Source of the DNA: CAYLJO01 sp964383905
GTDB lineage: Bacteria; Acidobacteriota; Blastocatellia; Pyrinomonadales; Pyrinomonadaceae
Reading direction: 5' to 3'
Assembly: GCA_964383905.1 (NCBI GenBank)
Contig: CAYLJO010000117.1
Location: 1-19,367, forward strand
Length of the DNA stretch: 19,367 nucleotides
Both the position numbers and the translations under genes were made by a program. The notes beneath the pieces were generated by a model. The model worked only from the letters and a program-made list of their open reading frames with translations. It had not been told where the DNA came from and searched no databases. Of the stretch, positions 1 through 6,789 are shown in pieces (positions within the stretch are counted from its first letter, which is position 1; each line of letters opens with the position of its first letter).

Positions 1-103
1 TCGGCTGAGTTGGCACATTATAGGCGCACACAATTAAACTGTAAGCAGTCTTTAAGAAGAGCGTACTCAATCAATAAATCGTTGCTTGCGACGATAAACA
101 CTT

Positions 104-139
104 AAGAGCCGCTCCGCTGCGAGGGCAGAGACGGCTCTT
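104..139 (-). terminator. Candidate hairpin terminator downstream of the small secreted protein gene
   Basis: Perfect 8-bp arms AAGAGCCG (104-111) and CGGCTCTT (132-139) enclose a 20-nt loop. A second hairpin lies closer to the gene: GACGCTC (161-167) and GAGCGTC (173-179) around a loop of five A. Both fall just beyond the stop codon of the minus-strand gene ending at 185. Neither has a clean T tract on the minus strand, so termination is an inference from position and structure. Confidence 0.4.
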
Positions 140-184
140 GTTGCGGGTAGGCTACGAGGCGACGCTCAAAAAGAGCGTCAAGCG

Positions 185-547
185 CTACCGGCGATTGCGC
201 GCCAGTTGAATCTGTTCCGCCCCGATCGAAATGTTTTTCGCGAATTTCACCTGTTTGTGCGCATCGAGTTCAATGTTAATCAGATCACCTTCCCGCACAT
301 CCTTAAGTGAGACGGCCCGTCCGCCGATTGTTACTTTCGTTCCAGCCTGATCTATCGCAATCACATGCTCCACACCACTGCGCGCAATAACAGAGATGTG
401 CCCATCCGCGACCTCCACCACACGCGCACTAATCATTCGAGTGTCTGTGTCATTGGCCTTCGGGTCGGAAGCAGCATAAGTCGCTGCCGTAGTATAAAAG
501 GTAATAAATAGCGCGACAGCTAAGCCGGCGATCACGGGTCGTCTCAT
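185..547 (-). CDS. Small secreted hypothetical protein (DUF5666-like beta fold suspected)
   Basis: A 120-residue protein. The start at 547 is chosen because GGGAG sits 8 nt upstream and the product then opens with a normal signal peptide (MRRP, hydrophobic core, likely cleavage after TYAA). The longer reading frame back to 625 adds 26 residues that would hide the signal. The mature part of about 95 residues looks all-beta: ARVVEVADGHISV, then an AIDQAGTKVTIGG turn and a KDVREGDLINIELD segment, then a basic C-terminus. This pattern resembles small OB-like DUF5666 domains, but I do not recognise the family with certainty. It is probably periplasmic or surface-exposed. It stands alone, downstream of dnaJ on the same strand but behind the dnaJ terminator hairpin, with its own -10 box. 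Function unknown. Confidence 0.7.
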   Translation of the reverse strand: MRRPVIAGLAVALFITFYTTAATYAASDPKANDTDTRMISARVVEVADGHISVIARSGVEHVIAIDQAGTKVTIGGRAVSLKDVREGDLINIELDAHKQVKFAKNISIGAEQIQLARNRR

Positions 548-574
548 CTTGATAACTCCCTGCTTCGAATTGAA

Positions 575-603
575 ATTATAGGGAGAGTGTTCGTGCACCC
601 TAA
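575..603 (-). promoter_or_regulatory. Promoter candidate for the small secreted protein gene
   Basis: The minus strand has a perfect -10 box TATAAT (580-575), about 28 nt before the ATG at 547. At 17 nt spacing the -35 position reads TTAGGG, a poor match. The box lies where a short-leader promoter would be expected. Sequence match only. Confidence 0.45.
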
Positions 604-807
604 ATAATGTGCGAGCAACCGACATGCCGCAGCACGCGCTCTCTGCCCGAGCAGCGAAAGTTGTTGATTATCGCCGTCATTGCAGCAATAAAGCGCAAGC
701 GTTGATTGTTGTGAAATGATTGTGATGTGGGGCAGTGAACAATAACGGTGCACCGCGTTCGTATAATGCGGAAACATTTTGTATTATTGCGAAACACGAA
801 ACAGAAA

Positions 808-839
808 CTGGCCGCTTGATATTTTTATCAAGCGGCCAG
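808..839 (-). terminator. Hairpin terminator of the dnaJ transcript
   Basis: Perfect 14-bp arms (808-821 and 826-839) surround a 4-nt loop, 25 nt after the dnaJ stop codon. On the minus strand the hairpin is followed by a T-rich stretch starting TTTCTGTTTCG, so it fits an intrinsic terminator closing the hrcA-grpE-dnaK-dnaJ cluster. The T tract is interrupted, so efficiency is uncertain. Confidence 0.7.
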
Positions 840-864
840 AACAGATTTTAGCTGCACCGTGTTG

Positions 865-1980
865 TTAGCCGAAAATATTGCGTACCTTATCGATCAAGCC
901 CTTGTCCCCGAGATCTTTGGTTTCGACTTCGGCAAGTTGTTCGAGCAGGTGGCGCTGCTCTCGTGTCAGCGTGGTCGGTGTCACAACCGTGACGGAGACG
1001 AAAAGGTCGCCCCGGCCGCGCCCCCCGAGCACAGGCACGCCGTGGCCCTTCAGGCGAAACACAGTCCCGGTCTGGGTCCCGGCAGGAATCTTCAATTGCT
1101 GCTGACCGTCAAGCGTTTTCACGGAGACTTCTGCGCCGAGGGCGGCCTGGGCAAACGTGATGGGGACGGACGAGTAGAGGTTGCTGGCCTGCCGTTCAAA
1201 CTGTTCGTGTTCGCTAACGTGTATGACGACGTAGAGGTCGCCCGTCATGCCGCCCTGCGACCCGGCCTCGCCCTCACCCTGAATGCGCAAGCGTGAGCCG
1301 GTTTCGACCCCGGCAGGAATCTTGACCTCCATCGTCTTCTCGCGCTCGACGCGGCCCGCCCCCTTGCAGTTCTGGCATGGAGTTTTGATGACGCGCCCCG
1401 TACCGCGGCAGGTGCCGCACGTGCGCGCAACGGCGAAGAACCCCTGCTGGTAGCGGACCTGCCCTGACCCGCCGCAGGTCTGGCAGGTTTCCGGCTGCGT
1501 GCCTTCGGCCGCACCCGACCCTTTGCACACGTCGCAGGTCTCGAGCCGCGGGATACGAAGCTGCGCCGTCATCCCGGCGGCGGCGTCTTCAAGGGAGATT
1601 TCCAGGTCGTAGCGAAGGTCTGCGCCGCGCTGCGCGGCAGAGCGCCGCCCGCCCGCCCGCGCGCCACCGAACACTTCGCCGAAGCCGAAAAGGTCGCCGA
1701 GAATATCTTCGATACCGCCAAAGCCGGCCGCGCCCCAGCCCGCTCCGGCACTGCTTGAGACGCCCGCGTGCCCGAAGTGGTCGTAGCGCTTCCGCTGCTC
1801 AGGGTCGGAGAGAACTGAATAGGCTTCGGCCGCTTCTTTAAACTTCTCTTCCGCCTGCGCGTCGCCGGGGTTTTTGTCCGGATGGTAGCGCACCGCGAGG
1901 CGGCGGTACGCGCTTTTGATATCCTGATCGGTGGCCGTCTTACTGACCCCCAAAACTTCGTAGTAATCGCGTTTACTCAT
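865..1980 (-). CDS. dnaJ: Chaperone protein DnaJ (Hsp40, type A)
   Basis: A 371-residue co-chaperone that delivers unfolded substrates to DnaK and stimulates its ATPase in the cytoplasm. The J domain is at about residues 5-70 with the HPD motif at 33-35. A Gly/Phe-rich linker follows (about 73-105, containing GFGGIEDILGDLFGFGE). Four CxxCxGxG zinc-binding repeats lie at about 147-205 (CDVCKGSG, CQTCGGSG, CGTCRGTG, CQNCKGAG), then the two beta-barrel substrate-binding domains. All type A parts are present and the length is normal. It is last in the hrcA-grpE-dnaK-dnaJ order. A 197-bp gap from dnaK carries a TATAAT box and an inverted repeat, so it may also have its own promoter. No strong ribosome site is visible before the ATG. 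Confidence 0.97.
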   Translation of the reverse strand: MSKRDYYEVLGVSKTATDQDIKSAYRRLAVRYHPDKNPGDAQAEEKFKEAAEAYSVLSDPEQRKRYDHFGHAGVSSSAGAGWGAAGFGGIEDILGDLFGFGEVFGGARAGGRRSAAQRGADLRYDLEISLEDAAAGMTAQLRIPRLETCDVCKGSGAAEGTQPETCQTCGGSGQVRYQQGFFAVARTCGTCRGTGRVIKTPCQNCKGAGRVEREKTMEVKIPAGVETGSRLRIQGEGEAGSQGGMTGDLYVVIHVSEHEQFERQASNLYSSVPITFAQAALGAEVSVKTLDGQQQLKIPAGTQTGTVFRLKGHGVPVLGGRGRGDLFVSVTVVTPTTLTREQRHLLEQLAEVETKDLGDKGLIDKVRNIFG

Positions 1981-2047
1981 CCGAAAATAGTGATGATGAC
2001 CTTTCGTTAGTATGCTCTCGAGGCGCTGATCGCGCCCGGAAAAAACA

Positions 2048-2077
2048 ATTATAACTTAACCCCAGTCCTGGGCTGAA
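2048..2077 (-). promoter_or_regulatory. Possible internal promoter for dnaJ
   Basis: On the minus strand TATAAT (2053-2048) is preceded 18 nt upstream by TTCAGC (2077-2072), a weak -35 match. It would give a leader of about 60 nt for dnaJ. One arm of the inverted repeat at 2057-2124 lies between the two boxes, so any protein or structure at that repeat could affect it. A small GGCGC/GCGCC hairpin (2022-2036) falls in the leader. Confidence 0.35.
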
Positions 2078-2124
2078 ATCACGCGTTGATAACGGAGCAT
2101 ATTTCCAACCCAGGAGTGGGGTTT
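2057..2124. repeat. Imperfect inverted repeat in the dnaK-dnaJ gap (REP-like)
   Basis: Two 19-nt arms, 2057-2075 and 2106-2124, are reverse complements at 16 of 19 positions. Each carries the core AACCCCA...CCTGGG, and 30 nt separate them. Such AACCCC/CCTGGG palindromes in intergenic gaps resemble extragenic palindromes spread by REP-associated transposases. There is no second copy in this window, so family membership is inferred. Both arms are intergenic. Confidence 0.6.
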
Positions 2125-2177
2125 ACTGAGGGCTCGCGGTGACGGGCGGAGTTGGTGGGCGCTGATTCGACCCGGCG

Positions 2178-4022
2178 TCACACGTTTCCGCGCTCGATCT
2201 CGTTCTCGCCAAAACCGGCCGACGGATTCATCATCGCATTCGTGAGCTGGCTGCCGAGACGTTCAATGGCGTCAAGGGCGCGCCGAATGTCCGCGATATC
2301 GTTTGACTGGGCGGCGGCCTCACTCTCGTGGAGGACGCGCTCACCGATCTGCTGGTCGTTCGACGAAAGCGATTTGCCGAATTCTTCAAACGTCCGCTTC
2401 GTATTACGCAGGAGGCTGTCAAGCTTATTGCGCAGCGCGATGGTTTCTTTGAGCTGGCGGTCGGCTTCCGCGGATGTTTCCGCCTCGCTGATCAGGCGAT
2501 TAATCTCCTCGGGTGACAGCCCGGAGGCGGGTGTGATGCGCATCTGCTGCTCACGACCCGTCGCCTTGTCGTGCGCCGAGACTGAAACGATGCCGTTGGC
2601 GTCGACCTCGAAAGAGACCTCGATCTGCGGCACGCCGCGCGGGTTCGGCGGGATGCCCACCAACTCGAATTTTCCGAGCGAGCGGTTGGCCTGCGCAATC
2701 TCCCGCTCGCCCTGAAGGACGTGGATCTCGACCGACGACTGGTTATCAACGACGGTCGTAAATGTCAGGCTGTTGCGCAGCGGGATGGTGGAGTTGCGCT
2801 CGATGATTTTGGTGAAAATCCCGCCGCGCGTCTCCAGCCCGAGGCTCAGCGGCAAGACGTCGAGGAGGACGATGTCCTTAACGTCGCCCGTCAACACACC
2901 GCCCTGAACCGCCGCCCCCATGGCGACCACTTCGTCGGGGTTGATCTCCGCCGAAGGCTCCTTGTTGAAGATCTCCTGCACGGTGCGCGCGACGATCGGC
3001 GAGCGGGTCTGCCCGCCGACCAGGATCACCTTGTCGATGTCGGTCGGCTGAAGCTTGGCGTCCCACAGGGCCTTCTGGCACGGCTCGATGGTCTGCTCGA
3101 CCAGATCCGCGACCAGCATCTCAAACGAGTCGCGGCTCAAAGTCTTATTGAAGTGCTTCGGCCCGGAAGCGTCGGCGGCGATGAACGGAAGATTAATGGT
3201 CGTCTCCGTGACGGACGACAATTCGCACTTGGCGCGTTCCGCGGCCTCCTTCAGGCGTTGGAGCGCGAGGCGGTCCTGGTGCAGGTCGATCCCCGTCTCC
3301 TGGCGAAACTGCTCGGCCATCCAGTTGATGATGCGGTCATCAAAATCCTCGCCGCCGAGGAAAGTGTTGCCGGACGTCGAAAGGACTTCGAACACCCCGT
3401 CATTCATTTCGAGGATGGAAATATCGAAGGTGCCGCCGCCCAGGTCGTAAACGGCGAGGCGCTCGGCCTGCGACTTTCCGAGGCCGTAGGCGAGCGCGGC
3501 GGCCGTCGGCTCGTTGATGATGCGTTCGACTTTCAGCCCGGCGATTTTGCCTGCGTCCTTCGTCGCCTGCCGCTGCGTATCATCAAAATAAGCGGGCACC
3601 GTGATGATCGCGTCCGTCACCGGCTCGCCGAGAAAATCTTCGGCTGCTGCCTTGAGACGTTGAAGGACGATGCCGGATATTTCGGGCGGGCTGTAGGTCC
3701 GGCCCTGCACGTGGACGCGCGCGTCGCCGTTTTGCGAATCGATAATCTCGAAAGGCGAAGCCTCGCGCATGCGCTGCACCTCAGGCGCGCTGAACTTGCG
3801 CCCGATCAGCCGCTTGACGGCGTAGACCGTGTTCGCCGCGTTGGTCACGGCCTGGCGCTTGGCGATCTGGCCGACCAGGCGCTCGCCTTTATCCGTAAAG
3901 CCGACGACGGTGGGTGTCGTGCGCCCGCCTTCCTTATTGGGCACAATCTGGACCGCCCCGCCTTCGAGGACGGCAACACAACAATTCGTCGTACCTAAAT
4001 CAATTCCAATTACTTTACCCAT
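2178..4022 (-). CDS. dnaK: Molecular chaperone DnaK (Hsp70)
   Basis: A 614-residue cytoplasmic Hsp70 that binds exposed hydrophobic stretches in an ATP-dependent cycle with DnaJ and GrpE. The nucleotide-binding domain (about 1-380) shows the phosphate-1 motif GIDLGTTN, INEPTAAALAYG, DLGGGTFDISILE and VGGQTRSPIV. The interdomain linker and start of the substrate domain read IVLLDVLPLSLGLET, followed by the beta sandwich and a helical lid. Two oddities are visible. The linker has DVLPLSLGLE where housekeeping DnaK normally has DVTPLSLGIE (closer to HscA-like Hsp70s). The C-terminus ends GFGENEIERGNV without the usual acidic EEV-type tail. Its place in the hrcA-grpE-dnaK-dnaJ cluster supports DnaK over HscA; it could be one of two DnaK paralogues in the genome. 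No clear ribosome site precedes the ATG. Confidence 0.96.
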   Translation of the reverse strand: MGKVIGIDLGTTNCCVAVLEGGAVQIVPNKEGGRTTPTVVGFTDKGERLVGQIAKRQAVTNAANTVYAVKRLIGRKFSAPEVQRMREASPFEIIDSQNGDARVHVQGRTYSPPEISGIVLQRLKAAAEDFLGEPVTDAIITVPAYFDDTQRQATKDAGKIAGLKVERIINEPTAAALAYGLGKSQAERLAVYDLGGGTFDISILEMNDGVFEVLSTSGNTFLGGEDFDDRIINWMAEQFRQETGIDLHQDRLALQRLKEAAERAKCELSSVTETTINLPFIAADASGPKHFNKTLSRDSFEMLVADLVEQTIEPCQKALWDAKLQPTDIDKVILVGGQTRSPIVARTVQEIFNKEPSAEINPDEVVAMGAAVQGGVLTGDVKDIVLLDVLPLSLGLETRGGIFTKIIERNSTIPLRNSLTFTTVVDNQSSVEIHVLQGEREIAQANRSLGKFELVGIPPNPRGVPQIEVSFEVDANGIVSVSAHDKATGREQQMRITPASGLSPEEINRLISEAETSAEADRQLKETIALRNKLDSLLRNTKRTFEEFGKSLSSNDQQIGERVLHESEAAAQSNDIADIRRALDAIERLGSQLTNAMMNPSAGFGENEIERGNV

Positions 4023-4105
4023 GGCAGTTCAATAAGGTGAAAAAGGAGGGGATGGGCAGTGGCAAGCGGGCACCGGCCTTTAACTCGCCACCAGGCTGAT
4101 TGTCA

Positions 4106-5005
4106 CTACTTCGTCGCGACTTTAACCATCGCCGGGCGCAACAGTTTGTCGCCTAAGCGATAGCCTCGCACAATTTCTTGGATCACCGTATCGGGTTCAT
4201 ACTCGCTCGTATGCTCGGTGGCGATCGCTTCGTGGACGTGTGGGTCGAACGGCTCGCCCACGGCCGCGATGGGCTGCAGGCCCAGGCCTTCGAGCGCATC
4301 GCTGAGCTGTTTATAGATCAACTCGACGCCCTGTAAAAAATGGCGGAACTCTTCGGATTCGTTGGCCTGCATCGAGCTTTCCGTGTCGAGCGCCCGGCGC
4401 AGATTATCAAGCACCGGCAGCAGGTTGGCGACCACATCGCCGACGACACGGTTGTAACTGTCGCTGCGCTCGCGGTCGATACGCTTACGGTAGTTATCAA
4501 AGTCGGCCTGTCGGCGCGCCAGCTTGTCGAACAATTCGGCGCGCTCGGCTTCGACCCTTTTCAGCTCGGCGCGGGTGGCAAGGAGCTCGGCGAGCAACGG
4601 CCCGGCCGACGCATCGACCGCGCGTGAGGGGGCGTCGGTTGCGGCATCCTTCTCAACCGGGGGCGGCGCGGGGGAACCGGCGGCCGACGCAGACTCATCC
4701 CGGTCTTCCCGCTGCTCCGGCAAATCTTCCAGGCGCGGAGTGCCGGCCGCATCAGCATCGTCGGCGCGCTCGCGCCCGCCTTCGCCCTCTTCCTCCGCCC
4801 CGCGATCAATACGACGCTTCACTTCCGTTTCGTCCTCGTAGCCGGAAGCACGACCGATCCCCTCCGGCGAAAGCTCACTATCACCGGCCTCGGCGTCGGC
4901 CTCGTCCTGTTCACTATGACGGGCGTCGGGCGCCGGAGTCTCATTTTCCTCCAGGAATCGAACCGGGATGCGATTCGCTTTCTCTCTCTTTTTGTTAGCA
5001 ATCAT
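4106..5005 (-). CDS. grpE: GrpE nucleotide exchange factor with long acidic N-terminal extension
   Basis: A 299-residue nucleotide exchange factor that releases ADP from DnaK and resets the chaperone cycle. The conserved GrpE part is the C-terminal half: a long coiled-coil helix (about 135-190, with ARRQADFDNYRKRIDRE), the four-helix region with LLPVLDNLRRAL, and the beta wing with GEPFDPHVHEAI and GYRLGDKLLRPAMVKVA. The first ~130 residues are predicted disordered, rich in Glu, Asp, Ala and Pro. This makes the protein about 100 residues longer than typical GrpE (about 190-200). The start at 5005 has only a weak upstream GGAAAG. It sits 60 nt after hrcA and 83 nt before dnaK on the same strand, so it is probably cotranscribed. 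Confidence 0.93.
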   Translation of the reverse strand: MIANKKREKANRIPVRFLEENETPAPDARHSEQDEADAEAGDSELSPEGIGRASGYEDETEVKRRIDRGAEEEGEGGRERADDADAAGTPRLEDLPEQREDRDESASAAGSPAPPPVEKDAATDAPSRAVDASAGPLLAELLATRAELKRVEAERAELFDKLARRQADFDNYRKRIDRERSDSYNRVVGDVVANLLPVLDNLRRALDTESSMQANESEEFRHFLQGVELIYKQLSDALEGLGLQPIAAVGEPFDPHVHEAIATEHTSEYEPDTVIQEIVRGYRLGDKLLRPAMVKVATK

Positions 5006-5065
5006 TATTTGTTCGGGACTTTCCGGGGCACGCGTTAAATCCCCAAGAGTTAGCTTCCAATCCTC

Positions 5066-6232
5066 TTAGGCGAGAGGGCTTGGCTCGCACAGCTTGCGTT
5101 CAATCGAACGCGCCACATAGTTGACAACAGCCATCACGCGCTCGTACTCGATACGCATCGGGCCGACCACACCGAGCGTGCCGACGGTTTCCCCGGCGCC
5201 GACACGGTAATGGGCGGTGATCAGCGTACAACCCTGCATCGAGGGGGCAGCATGTTCGCGCCCGATGACGACCCGCACGTCGCCCGTGACGGCCTGATCG
5301 CGCGCGACGCACTCATTTAAGATCTTGACGAGGCGCGACTTTTCCTCAAACGTGCGGAACAGTTCGCGCATCCTTTCCGCGTCGGCAAAATCCGGCTTGG
5401 TTAGAAAATTGGACGCGCCGTCAACGTAGACCTCGCCGGTCGTAGACTCTTCACCCTCAAGGCTTCTCTCGCAAAGAAGGATCGCGTTGCGCAGCAGCCG
5501 ATCGTACAGAGCTTTTTCCTCGCGCATCAATTCCAGGATCTCCGCGCGAATCGCCAGCAGGCTCTTGCCGCTGAACTCCGTATTCAGATAGCGCGCCGTG
5601 CGCTCAAGCTCATCCTGGCGCAAGTCTTCGTCAATACGGATGATCTTGTGGTAGATGATATTCGATGCCGAGACCAGCACGACCAGAATACGGTTGTCCG
5701 CCAGGTGCATGAACTCAATATGCTGCAAACGGTTGTCGGCCAGGGACGGGGAAACGACGATGCCGACGTTCTCCGAAATGGCTGAAAGCAGGTGTGAGGT
5801 CTTCTCCATTAAGCGGTCGGGCGTCGTGCCGCCCGGGCCTGATTGGGAAGTGGCCAGCAGGGCATTGATAACCGCCAGATCAGCCATTGACAGGCGCGCG
5901 TCGCCCAGCATGTGGTCAACATAGAAGCGATAGCCTTGATCCGTCGGAATACGCCCGGCCGAGGTGTGCGGCTGCTCAACCAGTCCGGCCTCTTCCAACT
6001 CCCCCATAACGTTACGAATGGTCGCCGAACTCCATCCGGCAGCATGCGCGAAACGATCAGAGATGATGCGCGACCCGACCGGCTCTCCCGTCACTAAGTG
6101 CTCTTTAATAATCGCAGACAATACGGCTTGCCCGCGCGAGTCGGGGATGTATGTCTTACGGTTTTGAAAAGTTGGGCTGCGACCGGCCATGGAGCCTACG
6201 ATGCTGCGCGATGGGGAAAAGCGGTGGCGCAC
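5066..6232 (-). CDS. hrcA: Heat-inducible transcription repressor HrcA
   Basis: A 388-residue repressor of class I heat-shock genes, which classically binds CIRCE inverted repeats and needs GroEL for activity. The N-terminal winged helix (about 27-105) has the family signatures LVTGEPVGSRIIS, SSATIRNVMGELEEAGL and QPHTSAGRIPTDQGYRFYVD. The GAF-like C-terminal domain ends with VVGPMRIEYERVMAVVNYVA. The GTG at 6232 is preferred because GAGG stands 8 nt upstream and a TTGACA promoter lies a short leader away. An ATG at 6190 would give 374 residues, still longer than the usual ~340-350, but has no ribosome site. It is first in the heat-shock cluster. No CIRCE-consensus repeat is visible upstream, although such elements may control groESL elsewhere. 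Confidence 0.95.
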   Translation of the reverse strand: MRHRFSPSRSIVGSMAGRSPTFQNRKTYIPDSRGQAVLSAIIKEHLVTGEPVGSRIISDRFAHAAGWSSATIRNVMGELEEAGLVEQPHTSAGRIPTDQGYRFYVDHMLGDARLSMADLAVINALLATSQSGPGGTTPDRLMEKTSHLLSAISENVGIVVSPSLADNRLQHIEFMHLADNRILVVLVSASNIIYHKIIRIDEDLRQDELERTARYLNTEFSGKSLLAIRAEILELMREEKALYDRLLRNAILLCERSLEGEESTTGEVYVDGASNFLTKPDFADAERMRELFRTFEEKSRLVKILNECVARDQAVTGDVRVVIGREHAAPSMQGCTLITAHYRVGAGETVGTLGVVGPMRIEYERVMAVVNYVARSIERKLCEPSPLA

Positions 6233-6259
6233 GAAGAGCGCCTCGCCCTTAACAAAAAT

Positions 6260-6288
6260 TCAATAACACCGCCTCTTTCACCTGTCAA
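6260..6288 (-). promoter_or_regulatory. Proximal promoter of hrcA
   Basis: On the minus strand a perfect -35 TTGACA (6288-6283) is followed, after exactly 17 nt, by TATTGA (6265-6260), a weaker -10. Transcription would begin about 20 nt before the GTG at 6232, leaving room for the GAGG ribosome site. It looks like a housekeeping sigma-70-type promoter. Confidence 0.6.
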
Positions 6289-6321
6289 GACCTTAATCCA
6301 AACAGGTCAGGCAATTCTGGC

Positions 6322-6379
6322 TGGCGTAGACAAAGTCTCGCCATTAGAGAGTATAACGGATTCGCTCACCTCCTCGCAA
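6322..6379 (-). promoter_or_regulatory. Distal hrcA promoter with an overlapping inverted repeat
   Basis: On the minus strand TTGCGA (6379-6374), an 18-nt spacer and TATACT (6355-6350) form a second promoter candidate. Just downstream, over the expected start point, lies an inverted repeat: on the plus strand TGGCGTAGAC (6322-6331), AAA, GTCTCGCCA (6335-6343), nine pairs with one bulged T. Its position would suit an operator or a 5' stem-loop. It does not match the CIRCE consensus. An AGGAGGTG at about 6376-6369 falls inside the spacer and has no start codon behind it. Confidence 0.45.
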
Positions 6380-6615
6380 ACAATCTATTAAGATTTGTTA
6401 TAAGATGTTTTTCAAGGCACCCGGCCGTGGCTTAACCACTATTTCCCTTATAGTTACCCCCGGCGCCTGACGGATCGGTTCACAGAGCCAATGTATCCTG
6501 TTGATTATATTGGGCTTATGCTTCGGCCTAAAACGCCCTTCGACCGGTGATTAATTAATCCGCACGCACATTCTATAGCCACGCAATGGCTTAGAAGAAC
6601 ATCAGCAAAGAGCAT

Positions 6616-6644
6616 TTGACGGCTCTTGTAATGCGCCCTAATAT
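6616..6644 (+). promoter_or_regulatory. Promoter candidate for the SprT-like gene
   Basis: TTGACG (6616-6621) and TAATAT (6639-6644) are separated by 17 nt. This would give a leader of about 140 nt before the ATG at 6790. The leader carries a 7-bp hairpin at 6710-6728. Sequence match only. Confidence 0.5.
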
Positions 6645-6789
6645 CAAGCTAGTTGCGATTAGCTTTCCAGAGATCGTCGAAGAGTTTCAGGTCCATTTTA
6701 TACCGTGTTCTCGTCTCAGACAGACGAGCGAAAGCGTCTCGCCTGCTACCCGTTTAGGCATAAATTCGTCAATCAAGGGGTTATAAATC

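Larger units (their letters stand above)
548..864. other. Intergenic region between the small secreted gene and dnaJ
   Basis: 317 bp with no convincing gene; the short reading frames here have no ribosome site or codon pattern. It holds the TATAAT box described separately near 575-580, a 10-bp perfect palindrome CGGTGCACCG (746-755), and the dnaJ hairpin at 808-839. A plus-strand TATAAT at 762-767 has no -35 partner and no gene after it, so I do not call it a promoter. Confidence 0.6.
6233..6789. other. Divergent intergenic region between hrcA and the SprT-like gene
   Basis: 557 bp without a supported gene. Leftward it holds the two hrcA promoter candidates and the inverted repeat at 6322-6343. 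Rightward it holds the promoter at 6616-6644 and a leader hairpin with arms CTCGTCT (6710-6716) and AGACGAG (6722-6728). I see no tRNA or known riboswitch. The middle part (about 6400-6600) is AT-richer and carries nothing I can name. Confidence 0.6.

Noticed and set aside
544..797. Two short minus-strand frames upstream of the small secreted gene
   Set aside because: Cys/His/Ile-rich low-quality frames without ribosome sites, lying in the promoter gap.
859..1296. Open frame on the plus strand opposite dnaJ
   Set aside because: Shadow of dnaJ; no independent start signal or protein pattern.
2721..3998. 425-residue open frame on the plus strand opposite dnaK
   Set aside because: It is a GC-rich shadow of the strongly conserved dnaK frame, has no ribosome site and no recognisable domain; antisense open frames over dnaK are a known annotation artefact.
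6233..6789. CIRCE element before hrcA
   Set aside because: I looked for TTAGCACTC and GAGTGCTAA with 9-nt spacing; only fragments such as GAGTATAA occur and no correctly spaced pair.
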